This document shows, in pieces, positions 9,401 to 17,261 of a DNA stretch of 64,000 nucleotides. How positions within the stretch are numbered: the stretch's first letter is position 1; each line of letters starts with the position of its first letter. The translations under genes and the position numbers were made by a program. This DNA comes from Thiodiazotropha sp040506705 (lineage in GTDB: Bacteria; Pseudomonadota; Gammaproteobacteria; Chromatiales; Chromatiaceae), in NCBI GenBank assembly GCA_040506705.1, contig JBEVWG010000002.1, positions 62,001 through 126,000 of the forward strand, in the 5' to 3' direction. The notes below the pieces were generated by a model. That model saw only the letters and a program-made list of their open reading frames with translations, did not search any database and was not told the origin of the DNA.

Positions 9401-10178
9401 ACTGGTAGAGTCCCTGCCCACAATCAAAGAGGCATTGGCGAAAGGACGTATGGAGTTGTTTGTTCAACCAATAGTACCTCTTCAGGCAGCAAATACACTG
9501 CCTCATCACCATGAGATCTTACTGCGTATTCTAAATGACGAAGGGGAACTCGAATCCCCTGTCTCATTCATACAGGCTGCAGAAACCTATGACTTGATGC
9601 GGGATGTCGACTTCTGGGTGGTAGACGCATTTTTTCAACAGGTTGAACCCTATGCTGACCGCCTGCCAGAGGGGCACAGTTTTTCTATCAACCTCTCAGG
9701 CAAATCACTGGGAGATGGCGAATTCAAAGCTCAACTTATAGATCGCATTAAATCATCATCCCTACAGACCAGGAATTTTGGATTTGAGATCACAGAAACA
9801 GCACTGGTCGGGGATATCAGCGATACTGCCGATACGATAAATGATATTCGTGCACTTGGCTGTTCGTTTTCACTGGATGATTTTGGCTCTGGATACGCCT
9901 CTTTTTCTTACCTGAAGGACTTCCCCGTGGATTATGTCAAGATCGATGGCATCTTTGTACGGGAGATTCTCAACAAACCGGCAGATTACGCCATGATCAG
10001 TTCGATTACTGAGATCGCACACTTTATGGAAAAAAAGGTAATCGCTGAGTTTGTTTCAGATGAAACCACCAGTCAGGCCCTGAAAAACATAGGCGTGGAT
10101 TATGGGCAGGGTTATCACTTTGGAAAACCAAAACCTCTGAAGGAGATGTTGGCAGAAATTATCGAGGTAGATAATTGA
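6480..10178 (+). CDS. PilZ - DUF1631 - degenerate GGDEF - EAL protein (1232 aa)
   Basis: Large c-di-GMP signalling protein with no obvious membrane segment. The N-terminal PilZ domain (residues 1-110) carries RRQHPR and NYSRGGVYL, the c-di-GMP-binding motifs. Residues about 130-780 are a helical, Gln/Glu-rich DUF1631-like region. A GGDEF domain follows (DPLTGLSNRRAF), with signature GDDEF and no RxxD inhibitory site, so it is probably not a cyclase. The C-terminal EAL domain has EILLRI, NLSGKSL, FEITETA, LDDFGSGYASF and VKIDGIF, so phosphodiesterase activity is possible. The TTG start at 6480 has AGGA 8 nt upstream; the nearby ATG is followed at once by a stop. It may bind c-di-GMP at one end and degrade it at the other. 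Confidence 0.9.
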   Translation: MKDQRNRRQHPRLKIDIPVTIEFQSQVYDGCRMLNYSRGGVYLQCLNENLNDVLTHGYIAEPERQKVRLSISDTSSQVAVEVVYFDNGGMGAAFSDSGGDRLYQSLSAEAQNEDTRQETGHITSDPEQSRKAINQVQKTAKPFLKNCLLSFSAQAEQELQQRITDTSDPQEQSSLFFALNTLEKDHQTLAEEFIQQIEISFTELTGESKGKLDSEPEQLDEMALVETQEIETWILVNDVARQLESKVSRQLYHIESALSYLCQDNIHNELNPISPITLLSTFKNSLDGYQFDAQITKLLLNSFSKNLLITLKTLYEKLLQQMRQQKIVGEAETKNQWTIVKTAETGTISDNPIEHLSNLHQLHQTEDTQSATQGMSADEQKEILTSIASLSQQQTATLQQQIENLLQQESSKPIQLSAEARAAIGAGEELVATLSEDPLISNELRSLMGSLKFLIIEAVLKDTNLLENPDHPVRHLLDSIESMKPYVNKGTRSSMLRDRESQQLAVITEAVESGHYSHIDEVTDEIIRLHKEQLKRFKTNRKLSISRCLKDEKLRQAQTATYEALAKLLLDQTISPIVDKLFRFGWVNLMVQTAVLEKTGDKGWQNYLQIVEQLHQIFTDPPGEHHLTEIQQKALLSTIHKGFTDYPIYAEQAQGFELELQRLLECGLEGDNFPHLRIEANKAYLHHYFQGMNIHQPTSTPSVEDQQWQKQLSKFALDTWLVEQEDPEHPRILSLAWKNPKSGRYLLVDGDGFKALDEALPQLANRFASHHIRPMESSAKPIIERTIETILSNTYNDFKQESDIDPLTGLSNRRAFESELKKHIDGWQYDNAGVLLQIDLDKFQVVNDLCGFEGGDKLLQTVTDILLSYLPDDGFLGRIGDDEFSLLLGRQNLEIGYQSAEMLRQAIDEASFKWKGRLIPATASIGVVQIESDAQRPDKLMQAALAACNTAKRSGGNCTRIYLESDPVYQARQQLVESLPTIKEALAKGRMELFVQPIVPLQAANTLPHHHEILLRILNDEGELESPVSFIQAAETYDLMRDVDFWVVDAFFQQVEPYADRLPEGHSFSINLSGKSLGDGEFKAQLIDRIKSSSLQTRNFGFEITETALVGDISDTADTINDIRALGCSFSLDDFGSGYASFSYLKDFPVDYVKIDGIFVREILNKPADYAMISSITEIAHFMEKKVIAEFVSDETTSQALKNIGVDYGQGYHFGKPKPLKEMLAEIIEVDN

Positions 10179-10354
10179 CGCTACTCTTTTAAACCCGGCG
10201 AGCAAATAGTTTACCTTCGGCTGTTGTAGCTACTAACCAGACCTTAGATATCAATTTCTATGGCCTGGTTAGTAAGTATCCTCTGCAAAATCATGAAATG
10301 GCGGCTTCATTTAAGCTAGAATGGCGGGATTTAAAGCTTGAGCCAGGAAACAGT

Positions 10355-10810
10355 ATGTTACGCGCCACCCTTCAGTCACTCATAATCTGTCTGCTGCTTG
10401 CAGGCTGTGGCCTTTCTCCTGAACCCTCCAATGTAAAGATCAGTAAACAACCAGCTGAGGGATTGACTCAATCCTCGTTCGACGAAGGATACCTTCAGCA
10501 ATTGACGGATGAGTATCAAAAGGGAGCAGAACAGAGTCTTCAGCAAACCTACGATCGAAACAACATTCCGCAACATGAGCGATTCAGCCACGCCCAAGCC
10601 AAGGGACACTATGAGTGGATAGGTGAACGTCAGTTGGCAGTGATCGACCTCATATACAGCAATAATCCAATGCGGGTAATGCGGGTGGTAGGCATAGAGG
10701 GAGACCAGCTGGTAACTATCAGCTGCATATCACCTCAAGGAGCCCAGCTGGATATCAATAGTGAAACAGGGGATTGCGCTGAGGCAATCTCTAAACATTT
10801 TCAACTGTAA
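10355..10810 (+). CDS. Small lipoprotein of unknown function
   Basis: 151 residues from the ATG at 10355, preceded by AGGAAA. The N-terminus MLRATLQSLIICLLLAGC is a type II signal peptide with lipobox LAGC. The mature part is hydrophilic and contains two more cysteines (ISCIS and GDCAE), which could form a disulfide. It follows the PilZ/EAL gene by about 175 bp. I recognise no family. A longer reading to 10298 adds a hydrophilic stretch before the signal and is less likely. Confidence 0.7.
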   Translation: MLRATLQSLIICLLLAGCGLSPEPSNVKISKQPAEGLTQSSFDEGYLQQLTDEYQKGAEQSLQQTYDRNNIPQHERFSHAQAKGHYEWIGERQLAVIDLIYSNNPMRVMRVVGIEGDQLVTISCISPQGAQLDINSETGDCAEAISKHFQL

Positions 10811-10816
10811 TATGTT

Positions 10817-10847
10817 AGGGCCTGCTAACACTAATCGAATAGGCCCT
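10817..10847. repeat. Dispersed repeat AGGGCCTG...AATAGGCCCT, copy 2, with hairpin potential
   Basis: Arms AGGGCCT (10817-10823) and AGGCCCT (10841-10847) can pair. An alternative stem is TGTTAG/CTAACA at 10814-10831. Same family as 6156-6186. It lies just after a lipoprotein stop codon and before the GH114 gene. Confidence 0.55.
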
Positions 10848-10941
10848 AGTAAAGCTACGATCAATTTTTTGATTGCCTTCACAATAGGTTTGGTTTTTAT
10901 TAATTACACTGCTCCCGTGGAATAATAAAGGCTGCATCATC

Positions 10942-12246
10942 ATGAATAACAAGGTAGTTCGTTCATTCTCTGTTGTTTTCTTCTTTCTCTGCTTTGTGTG
11001 GCACACCGAAGTGCTCGCAGAGACAGAACTGACACTCCACCCGATCAAGCTGACCAGCAAAAGGGGCAATCACAGCGAACAGGAACTATCGGTACTATCG
11101 GTACAGGAGCAAACAGGCGCCGACGATAACTGGAACACCTATAAGGAGTTCTATACCGGCTCTGGAGGCTACACCGGAATCTTCTCCTTCGAACTTCCTG
11201 CAGACAAGGATCCATCAGCAATCAACACCCTGTCGTTTGCCGCCAACTACAAGGGTCCCACCCGCTCAGAACAGCGCTGGCGGTGGCAGATCAGGGACTT
11301 TGTCAGTGCCAAGTGGATATCACTGACGGATAATTCCGGCGTACCTAACTGGGAATGGAGCCTGATCCGCGCTGAAGTGAGCGGCGCCCCTGATCGCTAT
11401 ATAAACAGGAATAACAGACTCAAACTGCGCTATTTCACCCGCAATGAAGGGGATGACAGTGACCTCGACTATCTGGCTCTGAGCATTAGCTTACAATCCG
11501 CGGATGAACCACCACCACCGCCACCACCTCTTCCAGGCGACATCTGGCAACCTGCCCCCGGAACCTCGTGGCAACTGCAGCTACAGGGTGATATCGACAC
11601 CAGCTATAACCTTCAGATGTACGATATCGATCTCTTCGATACTCCGCAGAGCCTGATTGACCAACTCCATGCCCAGGGTAAAACCGTGATTTGTTATTTC
11701 AGTGCAGGTAGTTGGGAAGAGTGGCGTCCCGATGCCGATCACTATCCGTCCACTGTAAAAGGCAACAGTAACGGTTGGCCCGGTGAAGCCTGGTTGGATG
11801 TCCGGCGTCTGAATGAACTCGGCCCCATACTTCAGGCACGTCTTGACCTGGCGGTCAGCAAAAACTGTGACGGCGTTGATCCAGACAATGTGGATGGTTA
11901 TACCAACAACACCGGTTTTCCGCTTACCTATCAGGACCAGTTAGACTTCAACATCTGGTTGGCTCAGGAAGCGCACAACCGGGGACTCTCTGTTGGTTTG
12001 AAAAATGATTTGGACCAAATTGAGGATCTGGTTACCCATTTCGATTGGGCGCTCAATGAGCAATGCTTTCAATATAATGAATGCGATCTGCTATTACCGT
12101 TTATTCAGATGAATAAAGCTGTATTTGGCGTGGAATACAAAGGCGATCCCACTCAATTTTGCCCTCAGGCAAATAGCATGGGTCTAGACTGGTTGTACAA
12201 GAACCTCGATTTGGACGCCTGGAGATTGGATTGCAAGGAGTACTGA
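10942..12246 (+). CDS. Secreted GH114-type (endo-alpha-1,4-polygalactosaminidase-like) glycosidase with an extra N-terminal domain
   Basis: 434 residues. A signal peptide (about 1-27, ending VLAETE) is followed by a beta-rich domain of unknown family (about 30-185), a proline linker EPPPPPPPLPG, and a GH114/TM1410-like barrel. The barrel shows WQPAPGTSWQLQLQG, YDIDLFDT, KTVICYFSAGSWEEWRPD, EAWLDVR, CDGVDPDNVDGY and the C-terminal NEQCFQYNEC region. GH114 enzymes cut galactosamine-rich exopolysaccharide. This one is probably exported and may act on its own biofilm matrix, which would fit the nearby c-di-GMP protein (inference). The start is ATG 10942. Confidence 0.88.
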   Translation: MNNKVVRSFSVVFFFLCFVWHTEVLAETELTLHPIKLTSKRGNHSEQELSVLSVQEQTGADDNWNTYKEFYTGSGGYTGIFSFELPADKDPSAINTLSFAANYKGPTRSEQRWRWQIRDFVSAKWISLTDNSGVPNWEWSLIRAEVSGAPDRYINRNNRLKLRYFTRNEGDDSDLDYLALSISLQSADEPPPPPPPLPGDIWQPAPGTSWQLQLQGDIDTSYNLQMYDIDLFDTPQSLIDQLHAQGKTVICYFSAGSWEEWRPDADHYPSTVKGNSNGWPGEAWLDVRRLNELGPILQARLDLAVSKNCDGVDPDNVDGYTNNTGFPLTYQDQLDFNIWLAQEAHNRGLSVGLKNDLDQIEDLVTHFDWALNEQCFQYNECDLLLPFIQMNKAVFGVEYKGDPTQFCPQANSMGLDWLYKNLDLDAWRLDCKEY

Positions 12247-12608
12247 CAGGTTGAATGGATTTATCTCCCTCACACAGGGATATGCAGTGCGAGAACCCGG
12301 TGAGTCTCACCGGGACTGTCATTTGAACGACATCGGCTGCAGATAACTCCCTGACAAGCTACTGATTTGTAGGCTCTGAAATCTGTTTGGCTTTAACGAT
12401 TTCAACGCTATCACTATAAGTCGTTATCACTTCAGTAGCAGCATCCCACCCTGATCAGGAAAAATAATCTCTAATCAGTGCCCGATAAAAAGCCTCAATA
12501 CCCTTACAGATAAAGTTGAGATTGCGGAATCTCAATGCTTGTCGGGACAACTTTCTGAAAGATGCGCCAAATCTTTTTGATCAATAACCATCCCAGGAAA
12601 GCATCTCT
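12247..12608. other. Gene-free region after the GH114 gene
   Basis: About 360 bp. It holds a hairpin at 12296-12314 and a ribosome-binding site for the next gene (AGGAAAG near 12596). No other feature was recognised. Confidence 0.5.
12296..12314 (+). terminator. Possible terminator hairpin after the GH114 gene
   Basis: Perfect 8-bp stem CCCGGTGA/TCACCGGG with a 3-nt loop, about 50 bp after the stop. There is no clear T-tract after it, so it is a weak or Rho-independent-like candidate only. Confidence 0.4.
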
Positions 12609-13127
12609 ATGAAATATCAGAAAACAATTTCCAGTCTGATTTTAGCCATTTCCATGGCTACCTCATCTGTTGCCATGTCAGTTGAAAACACCATTCCCGA
12701 TGATGCTAAGCAGTCTCACGCCATTGTTGTTGAACGTACTATTCAACAAGACTACCGCAAGAGTCTGGATACATTAAGAGAACAATTGAAAACTGATGGC
12801 TGGAAACTCATTGCTGAAATTGACTTAGGCAAGAGACTCGCCAAGAAAGGTGTCGATGTACCTGGCGGCCTGGTGATTTTCAAAATCACCAGTGGTAAGA
12901 ATGCAATGCCTCTACTCGCTGATGACGAAACTCGCTATGTCTCTGCCATGATGCCCTGCGGCTTGTCTGTCTATGGTAAAAGTGATGGCAGCGTGGTTAT
13001 TTCAAGAATGAATTTTGAAATGATGAGTGCCATGATGGAACCCAAGGTCGCCCAGATCATGGAGAAATCGATTAAAAAACTGAATAAAACTGTCGATTCA
13101 GCAGTGGCGAAACTAACCGACAATTGA
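12609..13127 (+). CDS. Secreted DUF302-type protein
   Basis: 172 residues beginning with a cleavable signal peptide (MKYQKTISSLILAISMATSSVAMS). The remainder resembles DUF302: a helix-strand pattern with KSLDTLREQLKTDGWKLIAEIDLGK, LVIFKI, MMPCGLSVYGKSDGSVVISRMN and a Met-rich helix. DUF302 proteins are small, soluble and of unknown biochemical role, often found near redox and sulfur genes. A strong ribosome-binding site, AGGAAAG, precedes the ATG. It is followed by a good terminator, so it is probably transcribed alone. Confidence 0.82.
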   Translation: MKYQKTISSLILAISMATSSVAMSVENTIPDDAKQSHAIVVERTIQQDYRKSLDTLREQLKTDGWKLIAEIDLGKRLAKKGVDVPGGLVIFKITSGKNAMPLLADDETRYVSAMMPCGLSVYGKSDGSVVISRMNFEMMSAMMEPKVAQIMEKSIKKLNKTVDSAVAKLTDN

Positions 13128-13293
13128 TCTAAATCGATCCCTAATCACTACTATTACGGTTGTAACTGATTCATTGCTGCTTGTTTCTATTGCTGATTGA
13201 GAATTGAGACATGAAAAACATCGTAAAGCAGAGGGTCACTGCTATAAAAAACATACAAGTCATCAGTATCTTAAATAGGTAGGGAGATAAACT

Positions 13294-13325
13294 CCCCTCT
13301 CCCGTAAAGGGAGAGGGGCTTTTTT
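13294..13325 (+). terminator. Rho-independent terminator
   Basis: Perfect 10-bp stem CCCCTCTCCC/GGGAGAGGGG with loop GTAAA, followed by CTTTTTT. It lies about 165 bp after the DUF302 stop. The same stem recurs at 51115 and 51246, so it also belongs to a repeat family. Confidence 0.8.
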
Positions 13326-13421
13326 AGTTGTTCTGAGAAGTCTGCAAGTTAGCCACAGAATGGAGTAGACAACTGATTTTTTTGTTTCAAAAAACCTATC
13401 CTCCAGTCCTGCTTGCTGCGT

Positions 13422-13439
13422 GTAGCACAATTGTGCTAC
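13422..13439. promoter_or_regulatory. Perfect 18-bp palindrome, probable operator of the decayed toxin-antitoxin locus
   Basis: GTAGCACAATTGTGCTAC is a perfect inverted repeat about 40 bp upstream of the ribbon-helix-helix antitoxin remnant. RHH antitoxins usually bind such palindromes to repress their own operon, so an operator role is likely but inferred. Confidence 0.55.
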
Positions 13440-13476
13440 CCCCCAATAGATACGCCTTGCTCAAGGAAACAGCAGG

Positions 13477-13794
13477 TCTACCACCACCATCCAACTCCCC
13501 GCCGAACTAAAGGATCGACTTGCAAAAGTAGCAAAGAACCTGGGATCAACATCACATGCCCTGATTCTTGATGCTATAGCCGAGCGTATCGACGCTGAAG
13601 AGCATCGTATCGTCAGCGCCATCTCCGTTCTTGAGAGTAACCCGTATATCGGTCGAGAAACTACGTAAGAGTTGCGCGAACTGGTTATTGGGCAACGATC
13701 CAAAGGCTATGTAAGGCTATACTGGTTCGTTGCCGAAATAGATACTGTGTTTGTCCTCGCCGTTCGTGCCCAGAAAGAAGCCGGGTATAAATGA
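13477..13794 (+). pseudogene. Decayed RHH antitoxin / ParE-type toxin pair fused by an internal deletion
   Basis: One frame reads TTTIQLPAELKDRLAKVAKN, typical of a ribbon-helix-helix antitoxin N-terminus, and then LILDAIAERIDAEEHR. It runs directly into the C-terminal half of a ParE/RelE-like toxin (VLESNPYIGRETT, stop, ELRELVIG, GYVRLYWF, TVFVLAVRAQKEAGYK). A TAA interrupts the toxin part near 13666, the toxin's N-terminal half is missing, and no in-frame start codon precedes the antitoxin part. I read this as a dead module produced by an internal deletion. Confidence 0.75.
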
Positions 13795-13874
13795 ACTTTG
13801 GATATTTCTCCTGCATTCAGTCATCTGTCACTTGAACCTAAATTCTGTAACAAAAATAGCAGCCAGAAAAATAA

Positions 13875-14741
13875 TTATTCCAAATTTTGCACCTGCTCTC
13901 TCATCTGCTCGATAAGCACCTTCATCTCAACAGCAGAGCGAGTGACTTCCACATTGTTCGACTTTGAGGTCAGGGTGTTTGCCTCCCGGTTAAGCTCCTG
14001 CATCAGAAAGTCGAGTCGACGTCCAATCGGCTCATCAACCTCGAGTACCCGTCTCACCTCATCGATATGGGTCTCCAGACGATCCAGCTCCTCATCCACA
14101 TCGAGTCGCTGAGCCAACAGTACCATCTCCTGCTCAACACGAGACTCATCCAGCTCTTCCATCACCTCTGATAACCTGTCCCTGATTCGGCTGCGCACAG
14201 AATCCAATACCTCAGGCATCAAACCTCGCACCCGGCTCACTTCCCCTTCCAGAGCATCACATCTCAATCTGATGATCTCTCCCAACCGCTCGCCTTCACG
14301 CAATCGATTATCGATCAAACTGTCGATAGCTGTCTCCAGCAGTTGCATCGCCTGCTGTTTAACCGGCGTATAGTCACGCTCCGCCTCTTCCAAAACTCCA
14401 GGCCATCTGAGCAGATCGCCGGATCGTATACTGGGACTCAGATCAGTCGCTTCCAGCAACTGTTGCTCTGCCCCCATTAGCTGCTCCACCAGACGCTGGT
14501 TGATGCGTAAAGAGGCATCGGCAGCAACCCCGGCTTTAAACTTCAGACTGACATCGAGCTTGCCTCGCCCCAAACGGCTGTTGAGACGCTCCCGGACCGA
14601 AGGCTCCAGAGCCCTGAGCTCTTCTGGCAAACGCAAAAAAGCCTCCAGGTAGCGATGGTTAACCGAGCGGATCTCCCAGCTCATATTTCCCAGGTCACCC
14701 CGGTACTCTTCCCTTGCGAAGGCAGTCATACTACTGATCAT
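13875..14741 (-). CDS. yicC: YicC-family endoribonuclease
   Basis: 288 residues. The N-terminus MISSMTAFAREE, followed by WEIRSVNHRYLEAFLRLPEELR and RLGRGKLDVSL, is diagnostic of YicC. The conserved C-terminal DUF1732 part (EEPIGRRLDFLMQELNREANTLTSKS-like) is present. YicC is an endoribonuclease implicated in small-RNA turnover. I chose the ATG at 14741 (with AGG 9 nt upstream) because relatives start MIxSMTA; an ATG two codons upstream at 14747 is possible. In many genomes yicC neighbours gmk or rph, and both occur elsewhere in this window. Confidence 0.95.
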   Translation of the reverse strand: MISSMTAFAREEYRGDLGNMSWEIRSVNHRYLEAFLRLPEELRALEPSVRERLNSRLGRGKLDVSLKFKAGVAADASLRINQRLVEQLMGAEQQLLEATDLSPSIRSGDLLRWPGVLEEAERDYTPVKQQAMQLLETAIDSLIDNRLREGERLGEIIRLRCDALEGEVSRVRGLMPEVLDSVRSRIRDRLSEVMEELDESRVEQEMVLLAQRLDVDEELDRLETHIDEVRRVLEVDEPIGRRLDFLMQELNREANTLTSKSNNVEVTRSAVEMKVLIEQMREQVQNLE

Positions 14742-15099
14742 AATCATATGCCTGAGTTTTCTTGTTGAAACAATTTAGTGGTTATATAAGTCGCAGCCAT
14801 AACCACCCGTTAAGAAAGTCTGACTATGATAAGCGATACGCCACATTATGGGGCAAAAATATACCAATATTGGCGTTTTGATTTCAGATTTACCTTGAGA
14901 CGCCGCTAAATCTGGGTGTGCAGCAACTCTATGCATGGTTCGGCTTCTATATGCCTACTGTTTTTTTGATGAAAATCACCTTTTCACTCTGAAAGGCACA
15001 CAAAACCATAGAGAGTAGCGGCATTTCTATAAAAAGGCCTTATAATCAGTGTGATGATGGATAGCGACACAAGCCGAGACGAACCTTCGCGGATCTTAT
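14742..15099. promoter_or_regulatory. Divergent promoter region between yicC and the kinase gene
   Basis: About 360 bp. A TATAAT at 15041-15046 fits a -10 box for the kinase operon, but no good -35 was found 17 bp upstream. Nothing else was recognised. Confidence 0.45.
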
Positions 15100-16029
15100 A
15101 TGGATAAGCTTCGAGACAGCATGCCGGAAGGCACAGAAATTGACTGTTATGTCATCATGAAGGTGGTTGCGAGTGGAGGCTTCAGCCTGATCTACCTGGC
15201 AGAGGACGAAGACACTCAGGACGAAGTGATAATCAAAGAGTTTCTGCCGAAGAAACTCGCCCGCCGCAGCAGCAATGGTAAAGTCGTCCCCCTTGAAGAG
15301 AAGCAGATCGATAATTTCAATCGCAGCCTGCGCCTGTTCTACCAGGAAGCCAAGGTTCTGGCCTCCTTGCGACACCCCAATATTGTCCAGGTAAGAGGCT
15401 TCTTTCTGGCCAACAACACGGGGTATCTTGTAATGGATCACGAGCGGGGTAAGAATCTGGCCAGCTACATAAAGAAGCGTAGCGGCAGCCTCAGTACCAG
15501 ATTCATCATGACCGTGTTTCCACCGATTTTGGATGCATTAAGTCAGATCCACTCCCGTAGTCTGCTGCATCTCGACATCAAACCCAGCAATATCCACCTC
15601 CGTACCGGCGGCAACCCTCTGTTACTCGATTTTGGTGCCGTTCACGAAGTGCGCAATGAGGGCACACGTACCGGCCGTGTCGTAACCACTGGCTTCTCCC
15701 CTGTTGAACAGTATTACCAATCAGGCAATGTCGGACCATGGAGCGATGTCTATGCCATTGGCGCAAGCATGCGCGCCTGCCTGGATGGCAAAGCCCCGCC
15801 CTCAGCCATTGAGCGACATGCCAAAGAGAAATTGAAGCCTGCGGCAAGGATCTACCGCAGAAGATATCCGGCAGCGATGCTTGAAGCGATCGATTGGGCG
15901 ATGGAGATCGATTATGAGAAGCGGCCACAAAATGCCAGCGAACTTCTCAATGCACTGCAAGACAATAATAGTGCGATTGATACTGAAAGTGCCATTTCTG
16001 AGCTGTTTGACGAAAAGAGAGCAATATGA
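15100..16029 (+). CDS. Soluble Ser/Thr protein kinase
   Basis: 309 residues, essentially a single Hanks-type kinase domain without membrane segment or sensor domain. Visible motifs: Gly-rich loop ASGGFSL (about 27-33), ATP-binding Lys in VIIKEF (about 49), catalytic loop HLDIKPSNI (about 156-164), DFGAVHE (about 176), and GFSPVEQY as the activation/P+1 region. The HRD arginine is replaced (HLD), as in some bacterial kinases that do not need activation-loop phosphorylation. Its stop overlaps the phosphatase start by 4 bp (ATGA). The substrate is not evident. Confidence 0.92.
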   Translation: MDKLRDSMPEGTEIDCYVIMKVVASGGFSLIYLAEDEDTQDEVIIKEFLPKKLARRSSNGKVVPLEEKQIDNFNRSLRLFYQEAKVLASLRHPNIVQVRGFFLANNTGYLVMDHERGKNLASYIKKRSGSLSTRFIMTVFPPILDALSQIHSRSLLHLDIKPSNIHLRTGGNPLLLDFGAVHEVRNEGTRTGRVVTTGFSPVEQYYQSGNVGPWSDVYAIGASMRACLDGKAPPSAIERHAKEKLKPAARIYRRRYPAAMLEAIDWAMEIDYEKRPQNASELLNALQDNNSAIDTESAISELFDEKRAI

Positions 16030-16913
16030 AGTACGAAACAGCCCAATGCAGCCTGGTTGGCAATCGCTCCATGAATCAGGATCGCGCCCTGGTGATGGAA
16101 GCGCCAGATGCTATATTGCTTGCACTCGCTGATGGAATGGGGGGCCACCCAAAGGGGGAAATGGCGGCACAAATCCTCATGGACAATGCCCGCAAGGCCT
16201 TCCTGACCAGTCGCAAACCAATATCAAATCCTCGCTTTTTCCTCTCAGGCCTGATGGAGATGAGCCACCAGCAGATAACCGCATTTGGTGATCGACAGGA
16301 ACCTCCCATCGAACCAAGAACTACCGGGGTTCTCTGTCTTGTCCAGGAAGATAAAGCATATTGGGCGCATATTGGCGACAGTCGACTCTATATAATGCGT
16401 GATGGCGTCATCCATCTGCGCACTGATGATCACTCCTACGTGGAACACCTCAGACAGCAGGGCATTATCTCTGCCGCTCAGGTGCATACCCATAAGTTCC
16501 GCAACTATGTCACCCGATGCCTGGGTGGAAACAGTAACAGACCGGTTGCCGAACTCAGTGGCCCACATGAACTCAAGCAGGGGGATGTCGTACTGCTCTG
16601 TAGTGACGGATTCTGGGGACCACTGCCGGAACGCCCCCTGGTGGAGATGTTCTACAAAAAAAATGGGCCACTGCTGAATAACATATCTCAACTCGCAGAA
16701 CGTGCTGAGACCACAAGCAAACCTGAGAGTGATAACGTCACTGTAGTCGCGTTGCGCTGGCGGGAGAGTAACAACAAACTTGAACCTGCTGATATAAGCA
16801 TGTCACTGACGAAAAAGAACAGGGGCATTCTCGACCATCCCGAAGAGAACGTCGACGTCAGTCAGGCGATAGAAGATCTGCGTAAAATGGTGGATGACCT
16901 GGAAGAGGATTGA
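16026..16913 (+). CDS. PP2C-type Ser/Thr phosphatase
   Basis: 295 residues. PP2C metal-site motifs are all present: NRSMNQDRA, ADGMGGHPKGE, GDSRLY, CSDGFWG and SDNVTVVAL. The last about 45 residues are a charged extension (SQAIEDLRKMVDDLEED) of unknown role. It overlaps the kinase gene by 4 bp, so kinase and phosphatase should be made together and act on the same targets. No FHA protein or type VI genes are visible here. Confidence 0.94.
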   Translation: MKYETAQCSLVGNRSMNQDRALVMEAPDAILLALADGMGGHPKGEMAAQILMDNARKAFLTSRKPISNPRFFLSGLMEMSHQQITAFGDRQEPPIEPRTTGVLCLVQEDKAYWAHIGDSRLYIMRDGVIHLRTDDHSYVEHLRQQGIISAAQVHTHKFRNYVTRCLGGNSNRPVAELSGPHELKQGDVVLLCSDGFWGPLPERPLVEMFYKKNGPLLNNISQLAERAETTSKPESDNVTVVALRWRESNNKLEPADISMSLTKKNRGILDHPEENVDVSQAIEDLRKMVDDLEED

Positions 16914-16953
16914 TGATCAGGCTCAATTTTGCCACGCCACTATGGATCACTCC

Positions 16954-17244
16954 TCATAGGTCACTCTTTTTTTCGACCGCCTTCCCATCACCACTTGGTT
17001 GCTTAATCAACCTATAGGCAAAGAGTATAAGGAATGCCCCGGCTGTTGCGGTAAGAATGTTACTAAGGCTCAAGCCTCCGGCATTCCCAATGCCAAGAAA
17101 ATTACCGATATAACCGCCAAGTATGGCACCTGCGATACCCAGCAACATGGTCACGATAAGGCCGCCACCATCCTTTCCGGGCATAATCCATTTCGCCAGC
17201 GCACCGGCTATAAGTCCCAGAATAATCCAAGATATGATTCCCAT
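16954..17244 (-). CDS. GlsB/YeaQ/YmgE-family small membrane protein
   Basis: 96 residues with three hydrophobic, glycine-rich helices (IISWIILGLIAGALAKWIMPG, IVTMLLGIAGAILGGYIGNFLG, ILTATAGAFLILFAYRLI), the signature of this 'transglycosylase-associated' family. Members are stress-induced inner-membrane proteins of unclear function. GAGGTGACGTG precedes the ATG at 17244; a GTG one codon upstream is possible. It is the last of three minus-strand genes. Confidence 0.9.
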   Translation of the reverse strand: MGIISWIILGLIAGALAKWIMPGKDGGGLIVTMLLGIAGAILGGYIGNFLGIGNAGGLSLSNILTATAGAFLILFAYRLIKQPSGDGKAVEKKSDL

Positions 17245-17261
17245 CACGTCACCTCATCTGT

